In this document: in pieces, positions 1 to 5,793 of the stretch
Position numbering within the stretch: position 1 is the first letter of the stretch
How the letters are laid out: each line of letters starts with the position of its first letter
DNA from: Candidatus Cloacimonadota bacterium
GTDB lineage: Bacteria > Cloacimonadota > Cloacimonadia > Cloacimonadales > TCS61
Reading direction: 5' to 3'
NCBI GenBank assembly: GCA_023133395.1
Contig: JAGLWO010000603.1
Coordinates: forward strand, 1-7,757
DNA length: 7,757 nt
Notes under the pieces: generated by a model
Database searches by the model: none
Told to the model about the DNA's origin: nothing
Seen by the model: only the letters and a program-made list of their open reading frames with translations
Made by a program: the position numbers and the translations under genes

Positions 1-792
1 GAACCTCTAACAAGAGAAGAAGAAGAAGAACTTGCCATTAAAGCAAAAAAAGGTGATAAGAAAGCAATTGATAAGCTTGTTACTGCAAATTTGAAATTTG
101 TTGTTAAAATTGCCGCTCGCTACCAAAATCGCGGATTATCCCTTGCTGAACTTATAAGTGAAGGTAATATGGGCTTGATAAAAGCCATTGAAAAATTTGA
201 GCCAGAAATGCACAATAAACTTATATCCTATGCTGTATGGTGGATAAAGCAGAAAATCCTATTTGCACTGGCAGAAAAGACCTCGGTTATTAGAATGCCC
301 TTAGGAAAATCTAACATGGCAAGTAAAATCAAAATTGCTCAGGAAAAAGTTTTCCGTGAAACCGGACATAAAGCTTCGGTTGAAGAGATTTCCGAACTTA
401 CTCATCTGGATAAAAAGGTTATAGATAAAATCAGCAAACAAAAAATCAGTACACTTTCCCTGGATAGTACAAGTTTCACTAAAAAACATGAAAGAGTATC
501 TCTAAATAATTTTCTTGAAGACACAAAAACAATCGATCCAAAAACACTTTATTACAGAGAAAAAGTGAAAGATAGTATTGAAGAATCCATTAATAAATTA
601 CCTCCCAGAGATGCATATATAGTGAAACAATACTTTGGGTTGGAAGGTGATAAAAGTAAAAATTTTGCTCAGATCGGAGAAGAATTAGGACTTTCCCGTG
701 AACGTGTACGGCAGATTCAAAAAAAAGCTCTGCAAAAAATTTTCAAAGAAACATATAAAGAAATTGAAAACGATATTGATTATTTGATATAA
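1..792 (+). CDS. rpoD: RpoD-family sigma-70 factor (5' end outside window)
   Basis: This protein directs RNA polymerase core to promoters. The frame is open from base 1, so the first residues are missing and 263 remain. Visible regions are the end of 1.2/2.1 (LTREEEEELA, then LKFVVKIAARYQNRGLSLAELI), region 2.4 with the -10 reading helix (ISYAVWWIKQKI), a region 3 linker (VIRMPLGK) and region 4.2 with the -35 helix-turn-helix (FAQIGEELGLSRERVRQIQ). There is no room for a long region 1.1, as in short RpoD proteins of the FCB group and in group 2 factors. The residues after the WWI motif (KQKILFALAEKTS) differ somewhat from the usual RQ(S/A)I..A(L/I)A, so an alternative group 2 sigma is possible. 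The gene ends in TAA and converges on the next gene 26 bp away. I see no clear terminator between them. Confidence 0.93.
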   Translation, partial: EPLTREEEEELAIKAKKGDKKAIDKLVTANLKFVVKIAARYQNRGLSLAELISEGNMGLIKAIEKFEPEMHNKLISYAVWWIKQKILFALAEKTSVIRMPLGKSNMASKIKIAQEKVFRETGHKASVEEISELTHLDKKVIDKISKQKISTLSLDSTSFTKKHERVSLNNFLEDTKTIDPKTLYYREKVKDSIEESINKLPPRDAYIVKQYFGLEGDKSKNFAQIGEELGLSRERVRQIQKKALQKIFKETYKEIENDIDYLI

Positions 793-818
793 TGCTAATC
801 TATTAATTTTGAAAAGGG

Positions 819-1403
819 CTATTTAGTCTCAGGCAGTTGTTTAACTGTAACCATTAAAAAATCTATTTCTCTAAACATTTTTACCACTTTGTTAACCTTT
901 TTATAAATTGCATCAATTCCACGTCCATCGAACACATTACCCTGCATGGTTGCCAGTAACGTCAGTTCAAAAGCGGTCGATGATATCCAGGGGACAATAA
1001 GCTTATAGCCACAGATAGCCAGCGCTTTAGTTCTAATAAGAAATTTATTAAGGTTACGCTTATTTGTACTTATCGTACTACAAGAAGCGAACACAATTAT
1101 TCTATTTCTACATTTTCCTTTTAAGAGCTCACTGAATTCATCCAAAGTAAACAGTTTATTATTTATCAACAAACCATTTTTCAAACCATGGAAAGCAAGA
1201 TACAAAATCGGGTATCTAACATACTTTTTCTGAATCCATTTTTCTATATAAAATTTGAACTCCTCGATAGTTGCACAATCTGAATGTAAATAGGGAACTT
1301 CAGAATTCAATTCCAAAAGATGTAAAATGGGTTCAACAGTAGATCTTTTTCGCAGGTCTTCATACCATAACCCTTCCAGACAGAAAATTCCTTTTTTCAG
1401 CAT
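819..1403 (-). CDS. Caspase-like His/Cys protein, DUF6642-type
   Basis: This is a 194-residue soluble protein with no signal peptide or TM helix. Its layout is that of a small caspase/CHAT-like fold. A beta-strand ends in the catalytic-type histidine (ILYLAFHG, H72), and a later strand ends in the catalytic-type cysteine (RIIVFASCST, C108). The opening IFCLEGLWYEDL and the segment AICGYKLIVPWISSTAFELTLL resemble what I remember of the DUF6642 family; this is recognition from memory, not a search. Such peptidase-fold proteins are often effectors in bacterial defence or cell-death systems, but no substrate or sensor partner is visible. The ATG is supported by GGGAG five bases upstream. The gene ends in TAG. 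A structured repeat (1428-1545) lies directly upstream and is the likely 5' boundary of the unit. Its codons look less AT-rich than those of the genes at 1566-4602, which suggests a separate origin. Confidence 0.72.
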   Translation of the reverse strand: MLKKGIFCLEGLWYEDLRKRSTVEPILHLLELNSEVPYLHSDCATIEEFKFYIEKWIQKKYVRYPILYLAFHGLKNGLLINNKLFTLDEFSELLKGKCRNRIIVFASCSTISTNKRNLNKFLIRTKALAICGYKLIVPWISSTAFELTLLATMQGNVFDGRGIDAIYKKVNKVVKMFREIDFLMVTVKQLPETK

Positions 1404-1427
1404 ATTTTCTCCCGGTTTTCTCTCTCG

Positions 1428-1545
1428 TTCCTATCCGGTATCTGCCGATTCAAACGAAAGCGAACAAACCAAAGTTTGAATCAGTACGATTTAGACGAAA
1501 GCGGACAGATAACCCAACCGCAGACATAATGTTAGGTAATTTCAT
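1428..1545. repeat. Structured intergenic repeat A (attC-like)
   Basis: The gap between the DUF6642-type gene and the membrane-TPR gene is folded DNA. A 21-base unit occurs twice in direct orientation (1446-1466 and 1487-1507) with three mismatches; the core shared by both is ACGAAAGCG. GATTCAAAC (1447-1455) pairs perfectly with GTTTGAATC (1474-1482). The outer arms GGTATCTG (1437-1444) and CAGATAACC (1506-1514) pair with one bulge. On the minus strand the element enters as ACCTAAC, which fits the integron RYYYAAC core, but the far end (GGATAGG) is not a clean GTTRRRY. The internal segment GTTTGAATCAGTACG resembles the hairpin of repeat B. It is either a degenerate attC or another mobile palindromic element. 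Confidence 0.55.
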
Positions 1546-1565
1546 ACTCATTTCAACTTCGTTTT

Positions 1566-2558
1566 CTAATTTAGACTATTATTTTTCAACATTTTTGTTA
1601 AACTTATTTTATTCTTTTTCAATCTGATTTCATATTGCATTCTAGTAAAAGTTGAAAACCAATTGTGATCTTCAATACTTTTAGAAGCTTTTTTAAAATA
1701 GATTTGAGCCTTTTTGTATTCTTGAAGTTTTATTAATAAATCAGTAATATCATTATAAATATCACCCCTAAAGAATTCATAATTATCAACTAAATTTATA
1801 ACATTCTTCAATAATATTTTAGCTTCTGATTTTTCTTTTCTTCTTACTAATAAATGACATAAATATAAAATTGATTTTATTTTATAATATTTTTCGGTTA
1901 TATCGTCGATTATTGATAATGCTTTTTTCATATCTTTCTTTTTAACTGCATAGTAACTGATTATTTCTAAATAATAATATTCTATCTGAAATGATTCCAG
2001 AGGTGCTTTGTCAATTAATTCTTTTGCTTTGTTGAAGAAAAAGGAATCTTTAAGATATTCTTCAATTACTTTAGTATACGCAGTATTTATTGAGGATTGA
2101 CTATTTGTTCCCCAATATTTTTTTAATATCTTATAAAAAAAGTAAAATATAAAGTAAAAACCTATTATAATAGCGATTTTTTTTACATAAAAAATTGTAT
2201 CTTTTTCAAAACTATATTTCCCCCATTCTAATTTATAGAAAAGAATATTCGTTAACAGATATGATAAAATTACATTAGAGCATATTTGAATTTTTTTATT
2301 TTTGTTCATTCTTTTTTTGTAAAGATTTTCGAAATGGTCTTTTACTTCATCGTCATAACCAAATTCGTTAAAAATTTGTAATGCATAATCTTTTTTTAGA
2401 ATAATGTGTTTTATTAGAATTATGTAGACTAAATATCCCAGAATAATAGCGAATACAAACCCATAAAATATTTTACTATCTTCAAAAGAGATTTCAATAA
2501 ATACAATTACTGAAATGACGATACTTACAGTTAATAATAGAAGTATAAATTTTCTCAT
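1566..2558 (-). CDS. Membrane protein, four TM helices plus TPR-like domain
   Basis: I do not recognise this 330-residue family. Hydrophobic stretches at about residues 4-22, 30-54, 90-109 and 127-146 make a four-helix membrane part. A basic and acidic loop (about 55-89) lies between the second and third helices. From about residue 150 to the end the protein is soluble and helical. It has paired amphipathic helices of about 34 residues (AKELIDKAP, KKALSIIDDI, SEAKILLKNVINLV, KKAQIYFKKASKSI), typical of tetratricopeptide-like repeats that dock partner proteins. This suggests a membrane scaffold with a cytoplasmic TPR tail. The ATG follows GGGAG at a rather long spacing of about 13 bases. It ends in TAG. 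Repeats A and B bracket the gene, so it looks like a single-gene unit. It is strongly AT-rich. Confidence 0.8.
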   Translation of the reverse strand: MRKFILLLLTVSIVISVIVFIEISFEDSKIFYGFVFAIILGYLVYIILIKHIILKKDYALQIFNEFGYDDEVKDHFENLYKKRMNKNKKIQICSNVILSYLLTNILFYKLEWGKYSFEKDTIFYVKKIAIIIGFYFIFYFFYKILKKYWGTNSQSSINTAYTKVIEEYLKDSFFFNKAKELIDKAPLESFQIEYYYLEIISYYAVKKKDMKKALSIIDDITEKYYKIKSILYLCHLLVRRKEKSEAKILLKNVINLVDNYEFFRGDIYNDITDLLIKLQEYKKAQIYFKKASKSIEDHNWFSTFTRMQYEIRLKKNKISLTKMLKNNSLN

Positions 2559-2600
2559 TTAATATAGATTACTCCCTTGATTCTATTACACTAAAGATTT

Positions 2601-2687
2601 CACCTAATGTTTTGCGTGTGCGTCTGAATCGGTACGATTCAGACAAAGAACACTGGCCAGCCTAACTACTGACACGCTTGTTATGAC
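2601..2687. repeat. Structured intergenic repeat B (attC-like)
   Basis: This imperfect palindrome fills the gap upstream of the membrane-TPR gene. The outer arms are GCGTGT (2614-2619) and ACACGC (2672-2677). Inside is a perfect 10-bp hairpin: GTCTGAATCG (2622-2631), loop GTA, CGATTCAGAC (2635-2644). The ends TAATGT (2605-2610) and CACGCTTGTTA (2673-2683) recur at the same spacing in repeat C. Read on the minus strand it starts TAACAAGCGTG and ends ACATTAGG, close to but not matching the integron RYYYAAC...GTTRRRY plan. The internal hairpin is related to a segment of repeat A. Confidence 0.65.
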
Positions 2688-2736
2688 CATTCTATCAATA
2701 CCAGCATTTTTGCTCAATGATAAATATTTAATAAAT

Positions 2737-3372
2737 TCACTTAAAATTCTCATTTATAGGTACAGCATCAACAAATTTCCCAATTGATATAATTCTTTTA
2801 GATTTATCAATGTCAATTTTAATTTCCTCACCAATATCATACCCATTAAATGTATAAATTCGGGAACCTTTAACATCATCTATTGATGCAATAATTAAAT
2901 AATCTGGGTCATGCATATAACGAAGAAAATTCATCCTGAAATCATCCTCCTTATTTGCGGGAAATTGCTTTATAAGATCGTGGGTAATTGAGAGTTTAAA
3001 TCTAATGAAATCTTTACTAATTAATGAAGAATTTCCGATAGGACACAGAAACTCAATTATTATATCATCATTCGTTTGCTCAATGTCTTCTAAATAACCT
3101 TCAAAAGCAAATAAGTTATGTGATTGTTTTTTAAAAAAATCCTGAATTTCATACGTAAAAGAATTAGCATCAATATTATCAGGAGGGAAATATACAGCAT
3201 TATATTTTTTATTGAGTTGATTCCTAATTTCTTCTTCTCGCAAAAATTCTTTTTGTTCTTTTTCTTTTACTTGTTTATCGTATAGGGACTCTCCGCAACC
3301 AATAAAAAATAGGATAATAAGTATAAACATTAATCCAAAAATTGGATTTAACTTTTTTACTTCATTTTTCAT
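2737..3372 (-). CDS. Putative lipoprotein, unknown family
   Basis: This is a 211-residue protein with a lipoprotein signal peptide. A basic start (MKNEVKK) is followed by a hydrophobic core (IFGLMFILIILFF) and a lipobox IGC, with cysteine 26 as the lipidation site. A charged, probably helical stretch comes next (residues 32-55, rich in Lys and Glu). The rest is a mixed alpha/beta domain with alternating polar and hydrophobic strands (DDIIIEFLCPIG, DFIRFKLSI, IISIGKFVDAVP). It should sit on the outer face of the inner membrane or on the outer membrane; the +2 residue is Gly, so sorting is uncertain. I do not recognise the mature domain. The ATG has AAGGGAG seven bases upstream. It is 52 bp downstream of the HEPN-like gene on the same strand and could be co-transcribed with it. 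Confidence 0.82.
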   Translation of the reverse strand: MKNEVKKLNPIFGLMFILIILFFIGCGESLYDKQVKEKEQKEFLREEEIRNQLNKKYNAVYFPPDNIDANSFTYEIQDFFKKQSHNLFAFEGYLEDIEQTNDDIIIEFLCPIGNSSLISKDFIRFKLSITHDLIKQFPANKEDDFRMNFLRYMHDPDYLIIASIDDVKGSRIYTFNGYDIGEEIKIDIDKSKRIISIGKFVDAVPINENFK

Positions 3373-3424
3373 AATTAACTCCCTTTATAATATACAAAAA
3401 CCACTTATAATTTTGTATTGATTA

Positions 3425-3898
3425 CTATTTATTTAGACTAATAATAATATATTCAATCATTATTCCAATTACTTTAGTTAATTTAGCGATATTATCTTTA
3501 TCAAGTTTACAACCAACCATTCTTCTTGAACTTACACCAGAAAGATGTACTTTATAATTTGCTTTTTTTGCATCATAGTGTGCAAAAAATTGATTTCGAG
3601 TGTCAAAAATATTTTTTTTAAATTCCGAGAACTTTTCACTCGACCAGCCAAGTTTTAGAATAGTAAACTTTTCAAGTGAGTCACGAAAATTATCTACTTC
3701 TGGATCACCTCTATTTTGTGCAATTCCGTTACATTTGTTTCCCTTACTATAAATTTGGTAAAAATGAATAATAGCACTTTCGACTAAAGCATTTCGTGAA
3801 GTAGAGTTTACATTTGCACCACCTTCTTTCCCGTTAATAGAGTATTTACAATCAGTGTTAGTTTTTGTATAATTTGTTTCAAGATGCTTTTCGACCAT
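3425..3898 (-). CDS. HEPN-like protein (intact 3' part of a longer frame)
   Basis: This 157-residue ORF is built of long helices. It carries TRNQFFAHYD (about residues 100-109), an R-N-x3-A-H arrangement like the HEPN ribonuclease signature Rx4-6H and the RNKxxAHxD variant of AbiU2-type HEPN domains. Upstream helices (NALVESAIIHFYQIYS; DNFRDSLEKFTILKLGW) and a final helix (NIAKLTKVIGIMIEYIIISL) complete a four-helix bundle. HEPN proteins with this motif are commonly RNases of toxin-antitoxin or abortive infection systems. The first ATG (3898) has no good ribosome binding site, and the same frame continues upstream to a well-placed ATG at 4030, interrupted by two TAGs. The native protein was probably 201 residues. 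No MNT nucleotidyltransferase antitoxin is adjacent; the neighbours are the unknown 171-residue protein and a lipoprotein. The HEPN call rests on the motif and helix pattern. Confidence 0.62.
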   Translation of the reverse strand: MVEKHLETNYTKTNTDCKYSINGKEGGANVNSTSRNALVESAIIHFYQIYSKGNKCNGIAQNRGDPEVDNFRDSLEKFTILKLGWSSEKFSEFKKNIFDTRNQFFAHYDAKKANYKVHLSGVSSRRMVGCKLDKDNIAKLTKVIGIMIEYIIISLNK

Positions 3899-4030
3899 AA
3901 GGTATGAATAAGCGACAGTAAGTGCTTCATACCAACACCAAACACGATTGCTGCAATCATGGATAAATTCTGAATACTATCTGACATCAGTGAGATTTCC
4001 TGGCTATTTGTAATAATTTAAATGGTACAT
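3899..4030 (-). pseudogene. 5' part of HEPN-like gene with two in-frame TAG codons
   Basis: The frame of the HEPN-like ORF runs unchanged 44 codons further upstream to an ATG at 4030-4028. Codon 9 (4006-4004) and codon 18 (3979-3977) are both TAG. The ATG is preceded by AAGGAG (4050-4045) at about 14 bases. The second open part reads YSEFIHDCSNRVWCWYEALT and on through VAYSYL into MVEKHLE, a credible first HEPN helix. Each TAG is one change from CAG (Gln) or AAG (Lys). Neighbouring genes at 819, 1566 and 3425 end in TAG, so genome-wide TAG reassignment is unlikely. The likeliest reading is a recently inactivated or truncated gene. Suppression or context-dependent readthrough is less likely but possible. 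Confidence 0.5.
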
Positions 4031-4050
4031 AATAAATTTTTAATCTCCTT

Positions 4051-4078
4051 TTATAATTAGCATTTTATCTAATTATAA
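4051..4078. promoter_or_regulatory. Perfect inverted repeat upstream of HEPN-like gene
   Basis: TTATAATTAG (4051-4060) and CTAATTATAA (4069-4078) are perfect 10-bp arms around an 8-base spacer. The repeat lies between the stop of the 171-residue gene and the Shine-Dalgarno of the HEPN-like gene, touching the latter. Such a site could be an operator for autoregulation or an RNA hairpin that controls access to the ribosome binding site. AT-rich DNA gives some palindromes by chance, but ten perfect pairs at this position stand out. Confidence 0.45.
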
Positions 4079-4086
4079 TCACTATT

Positions 4087-4602
4087 TTAATCATTACAAT
4101 TCGAATATTCTTCTTCTTCATCAATCACTATAATTCTTAATGTATTCCAAAGAAGAATTAATTTACAATTGTCAGTATGAATTTCGAGATTTGTTAAGTT
4201 ACCTTTAACACGAGTAATCGAATTTACTTTAAAAGATATTTTTGTTATTGGAGGATTAAAGACACTATAAATTTTATTAAATCTGTTTATTATTCGGGTA
4301 TCATATTCAATTAGAATAGGTTCGTTATTTTCTATTAAAAAATTCACATCCCTAACAATATCATAAGTAAACGGATAATTTTCACCAAAATATGGTTCAT
4401 CCTTATATATATTATGTATCTCATTCAATGTATAGAATTTTTCATTTTTTGTAGGACCAACATCAAAGTATTGCCCGATTCGAAAACGATTATTAACAAG
4501 ACTAAAATCTATTAAGAGATCAATAATATTTTTTTTTATATCCGATAATGAAAAATCAAAAGATCCCCAATCTTTAGTATTAATTTGTTTTTTTATTTTC
4601 AT
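4087..4602 (-). CDS. Unknown 171-residue acidic-tailed protein
   Basis: I do not recognise this family. It is a soluble protein without signal peptide or TM helix. It begins with a helical part (SFDFSLSDIKKNIIDLLIDF), has an aromatic middle (FYTLNEIHNIYKDEPYFGENYPF) and ends in a beta-rich part (TKISFKVNSITRVKGNLTNLEI, LILLWNTLRIIVI) with a strongly acidic tail (DEEEEYSNCND). The frame is open upstream to 4659, but I place the start at 4602: this ATG has GAGGAG eight bases upstream, and the extra 19 codons would run into repeat C. It is the first gene of the minus-strand block and lies 56 bp before the HEPN-like start at 4030. A small acidic protein before a toxin-like gene could be an antitoxin or immunity protein, but nothing in the sequence proves that. 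Confidence 0.75.
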   Translation of the reverse strand: MKIKKQINTKDWGSFDFSLSDIKKNIIDLLIDFSLVNNRFRIGQYFDVGPTKNEKFYTLNEIHNIYKDEPYFGENYPFTYDIVRDVNFLIENNEPILIEYDTRIINRFNKIYSVFNPPITKISFKVNSITRVKGNLTNLEIHTDNCKLILLWNTLRIIVIDEEEEYSNCND

Positions 4603-4620
4603 TCTTGTATCTCCTCTTGG

Positions 4621-4667
4621 GCATAATGTCCGGCGTGCGCTACGCTTCTGCGAAGGCACGCTTGTTA
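4621..4667. repeat. Structured intergenic repeat C (attC-like)
   Basis: This is a compact relative of repeat B. TAATGT (4624-4629), three bases, then GCGTGC (4633-4638) pair across a short centre with GCACGC (4656-4661), followed by TTGTTA. The last eleven bases CACGCTTGTTA (4657-4667) are identical to 2673-2683 in repeat B. The centre holds a small hairpin, CTTC (4645-4648) with GAAG (4652-4655). It lies just upstream of the 171-residue gene, as repeats A and B lie upstream of their genes. It is much more GC-rich than its surroundings. Confidence 0.6.
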
Positions 4668-4708
4668 CGTGCAGTTTTCATTTTTTTTTAAAAACAAAGA
4701 AGAGTAAA

Positions 4709-4957
4709 ATGTGTGAAAAACAAGAAGAAAAGAAATTAAAAAAAACATGCATTTTTCGGATTCTCAACATTATGGTTGAGAAGCGTCTACCAATGGAAGA
4801 GGCTTTCTGTCCCATAGTTTCTGCTGCGTTGCATGAATATGCTGATGCTATTAAATATGGCAGAGCTGGTAATAGAGCCGTTGAAGAATATCGCACAAAA
4901 AACGGATGCACAGTAAGAACGATTTATGGACATAGTGAATCAATTATCAGTCAATAA
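4709..4957 (+). CDS. Possible small protein, 82 residues
   Basis: I do not recognise this protein. The first 15 residues are very lysine-rich and look like AT-rich noise. From MVEKRLPMEEAF onwards (second ATG at about 4772) the sequence looks protein-like and helical (IVSAALHEYADAIKYGRAG, AVEEYRTKNGCTVRTIYGHS) and its DNA is richer in GC than its flanks. Only a weak purine stretch (AAGAAGAG) precedes the first ATG, four bases away. It ends in TAA and overlaps the stop of the opposite 78-residue gene by 11 bp. It could be a small gene, or the remains of one brought in with repeat C. A competing minus-strand frame (4678-4911) looks worse. Confidence 0.35.
   Translation: MCEKQEEKKLKKTCIFRILNIMVEKRLPMEEAFCPIVSAALHEYADAIKYGRAGNRAVEEYRTKNGCTVRTIYGHSESIISQ
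4761..4782. repeat. Perfect 8-bp inverted repeat
   Basis: TTCTCAAC (4761-4768) and GTTGAGAA (4775-4782) flank ATTATG. It lies inside the possible 82-residue ORF, at its second ATG. The AACATTATG string also appears on the minus strand in repeat A, and ACATTATG in repeat C, so it may be a leftover of the same repeat family. Chance is not excluded. Confidence 0.35.
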
Positions 4958-5183
4958 CATAATTTTTCTTTTTGATTTCATCTTTAGCTTTTTTGATAAT
5001 AGGGATTAAGGATGAAACATGAAAATCTTCGTATATTTTGATTTCGGGAGAGGTAATTATTGTTTCGTTATTTTCATTAAATACACGAAATTGTATCCTG
5101 TCTTCAAACTCGGATATTTCAGCCACACAACGATAAGGGCTAAATGATGATTCAAGTTTTTGTTTTATTTCTTTTGGTTCCAT
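4947..5183 (-). CDS. Unknown 78-residue protein
   Basis: This is a small soluble alpha/beta protein that I do not recognise. It has a helix (MEPKEIKQKLESSF), two or three strands (YRCVAEISEFEDRIQFRVF, ETIITSPEIKI) and a C-terminal basic helix (LIPIIKKAKDEIKKK). The start is well supported by AAAGGAG seven bases upstream. It lies 58 bp downstream of the membrane winged-helix gene on the same strand and is probably co-transcribed with it. A short palindrome with an AGGA loop (5207-5220) sits between the two. The stop overlaps the end of the opposite ORF at 4709-4957. Confidence 0.72.
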   Translation of the reverse strand: MEPKEIKQKLESSFSPYRCVAEISEFEDRIQFRVFNENNETIITSPEIKIYEDFHVSSLIPIIKKAKDEIKKKNYVID

Positions 5184-5206
5184 TTTTCACTCCTTTTTTT
5201 GTATCC

Positions 5207-5220
5207 CGAACAGGAGTTCG
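5207..5220. repeat. REP-like mini hairpin, AGGA loop
   Basis: CGAAC (5207-5211) and GTTCG (5216-5220) flank the loop AGGA. The form, short arms with GAAxC/GxTTC and a purine loop, matches the hairpins near the RAYT gene at 6198-6215 and 6931-6945. It lies between two co-directional genes, a usual place for REP sequences. Confidence 0.4.
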
Positions 5221-5241
5221 AGAGGATTGATTATGGGAGGA

Positions 5242-5793
5242 TTATTTTGATAATAAATTATTCTCGACCAGATATTCACGCCCCTTATTGGAAAGTATGT
5301 AAGAAGGCGAAAAAGTATAATCTGGGGTTTTTAATTGAATATAATTGTTTTTCAAGAGCAAATCAAGATAATGGTGAATTGTTGTTTTATTATCATCAGC
5401 AAAACAACCACAAATTTGATATTGATTCAAATATTCATTTTCTCCTATTCTTTGCAATATTTTGTCCATATATTCTTTTGGTGGTAGCTTTTCTTCAGGT
5501 TTTGATGGTGATGTATTTGATGATTTTTTTTTGTTCTTTTTAAAAAGACAACGGAGGTATAAATATAATGTCAGAAACACAATTAATGATAGTAAAATTA
5601 TTAGTATTAAATTTGTTAATGGTAATTGAATCTGTTTTGATAACTTTAGGAATAATTTATCAAAAAGATTACGATATGGAATTAGAGAAAAAAACAAAAA
5701 GGCGATTAATGCTAACACAGCTACTATCAGCGTCCATTTTTGCAATCTCAGCTTTTTATTTTTCTTATTATGCTTATTCACTTTTTGTTTCAT
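5242..5793 (-). CDS. Membrane-anchored winged-helix protein
   Basis: This 183-residue protein has a very basic N-terminus (KQKVNKHNKKNKKLRLQK) and two TM helices (about residues 20-38 and 61-81). A short loop separates the helices, and a charged Ser/Pro linker (about 85-108) follows. The C-terminal domain (about 106-180) has the order of a winged helix: helix YMDKILQRIGEN, helix-turn-helix NQYQICGCFADDNKTTIHHY, helix LDLLLKNNYI, a wing, then the typical ending SNKGREYLVENNLL. By the positive-inside rule both ends are cytoplasmic, so the winged helix would lie beneath the membrane. Related architectures occur as membrane-tethered regulators or as adaptors in exclusion and defence systems; the role here is unknown. 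I chose ATG 5793 because GAGGAG sits five bases before it; the GTG two codons earlier overlaps that site. Confidence 0.8.
   Translation of the reverse strand: MKQKVNKHNKKNKKLRLQKWTLIVAVLALIAFLFFSLIPYRNLFDKLFLKLSKQIQLPLTNLILIILLSLIVFLTLYLYLRCLFKKNKKKSSNTSPSKPEEKLPPKEYMDKILQRIGENEYLNQYQICGCFADDNKTTIHHYLDLLLKNNYIQLKTPDYTFSPSYILSNKGREYLVENNLLSK

Noticed and set aside
301..489. Minus-strand frame of 62 codons inside the sigma factor gene
   Set aside because: It is antisense to well-conserved sigma regions 2-4 and has no family features.
3808..3987. A 59-codon minus-strand frame starting MSDSIQNLSMIAAIVFGVGM with AGGAAA upstream
   Set aside because: It overlaps the HEPN frame in another phase and has a poor later half. 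The HEPN frame gives coherent helices over the same bases. It remains a weak alternative explanation for the region with the TAGs.
819..4602. Genome-wide reassignment of TAG to an amino acid
   Set aside because: At least three genes here (ends at 819, 1566, 3425) stop naturally at TAG, and the short reading past those TAGs does not look like protein.
4621..4690. Rho-independent terminator on the plus strand (hairpin of repeat C, then a T-run)
   Set aside because: The T-run begins about 20 bases after the stem, too far for a standard terminator, and no plus-strand gene precedes it.
4678..4911. Minus-strand frame of 77 codons
   Set aside because: It ends in a run of Phe and Lys from AT-rich DNA, has no ribosome binding site and lies opposite a better candidate.
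5160..5543. Plus-strand frame of 127 codons rich in Phe and Tyr
   Set aside because: It is antisense to the winged-helix domain and the start of the 78-residue gene, has no convincing ribosome binding site, and has low-complexity AT-rich composition.
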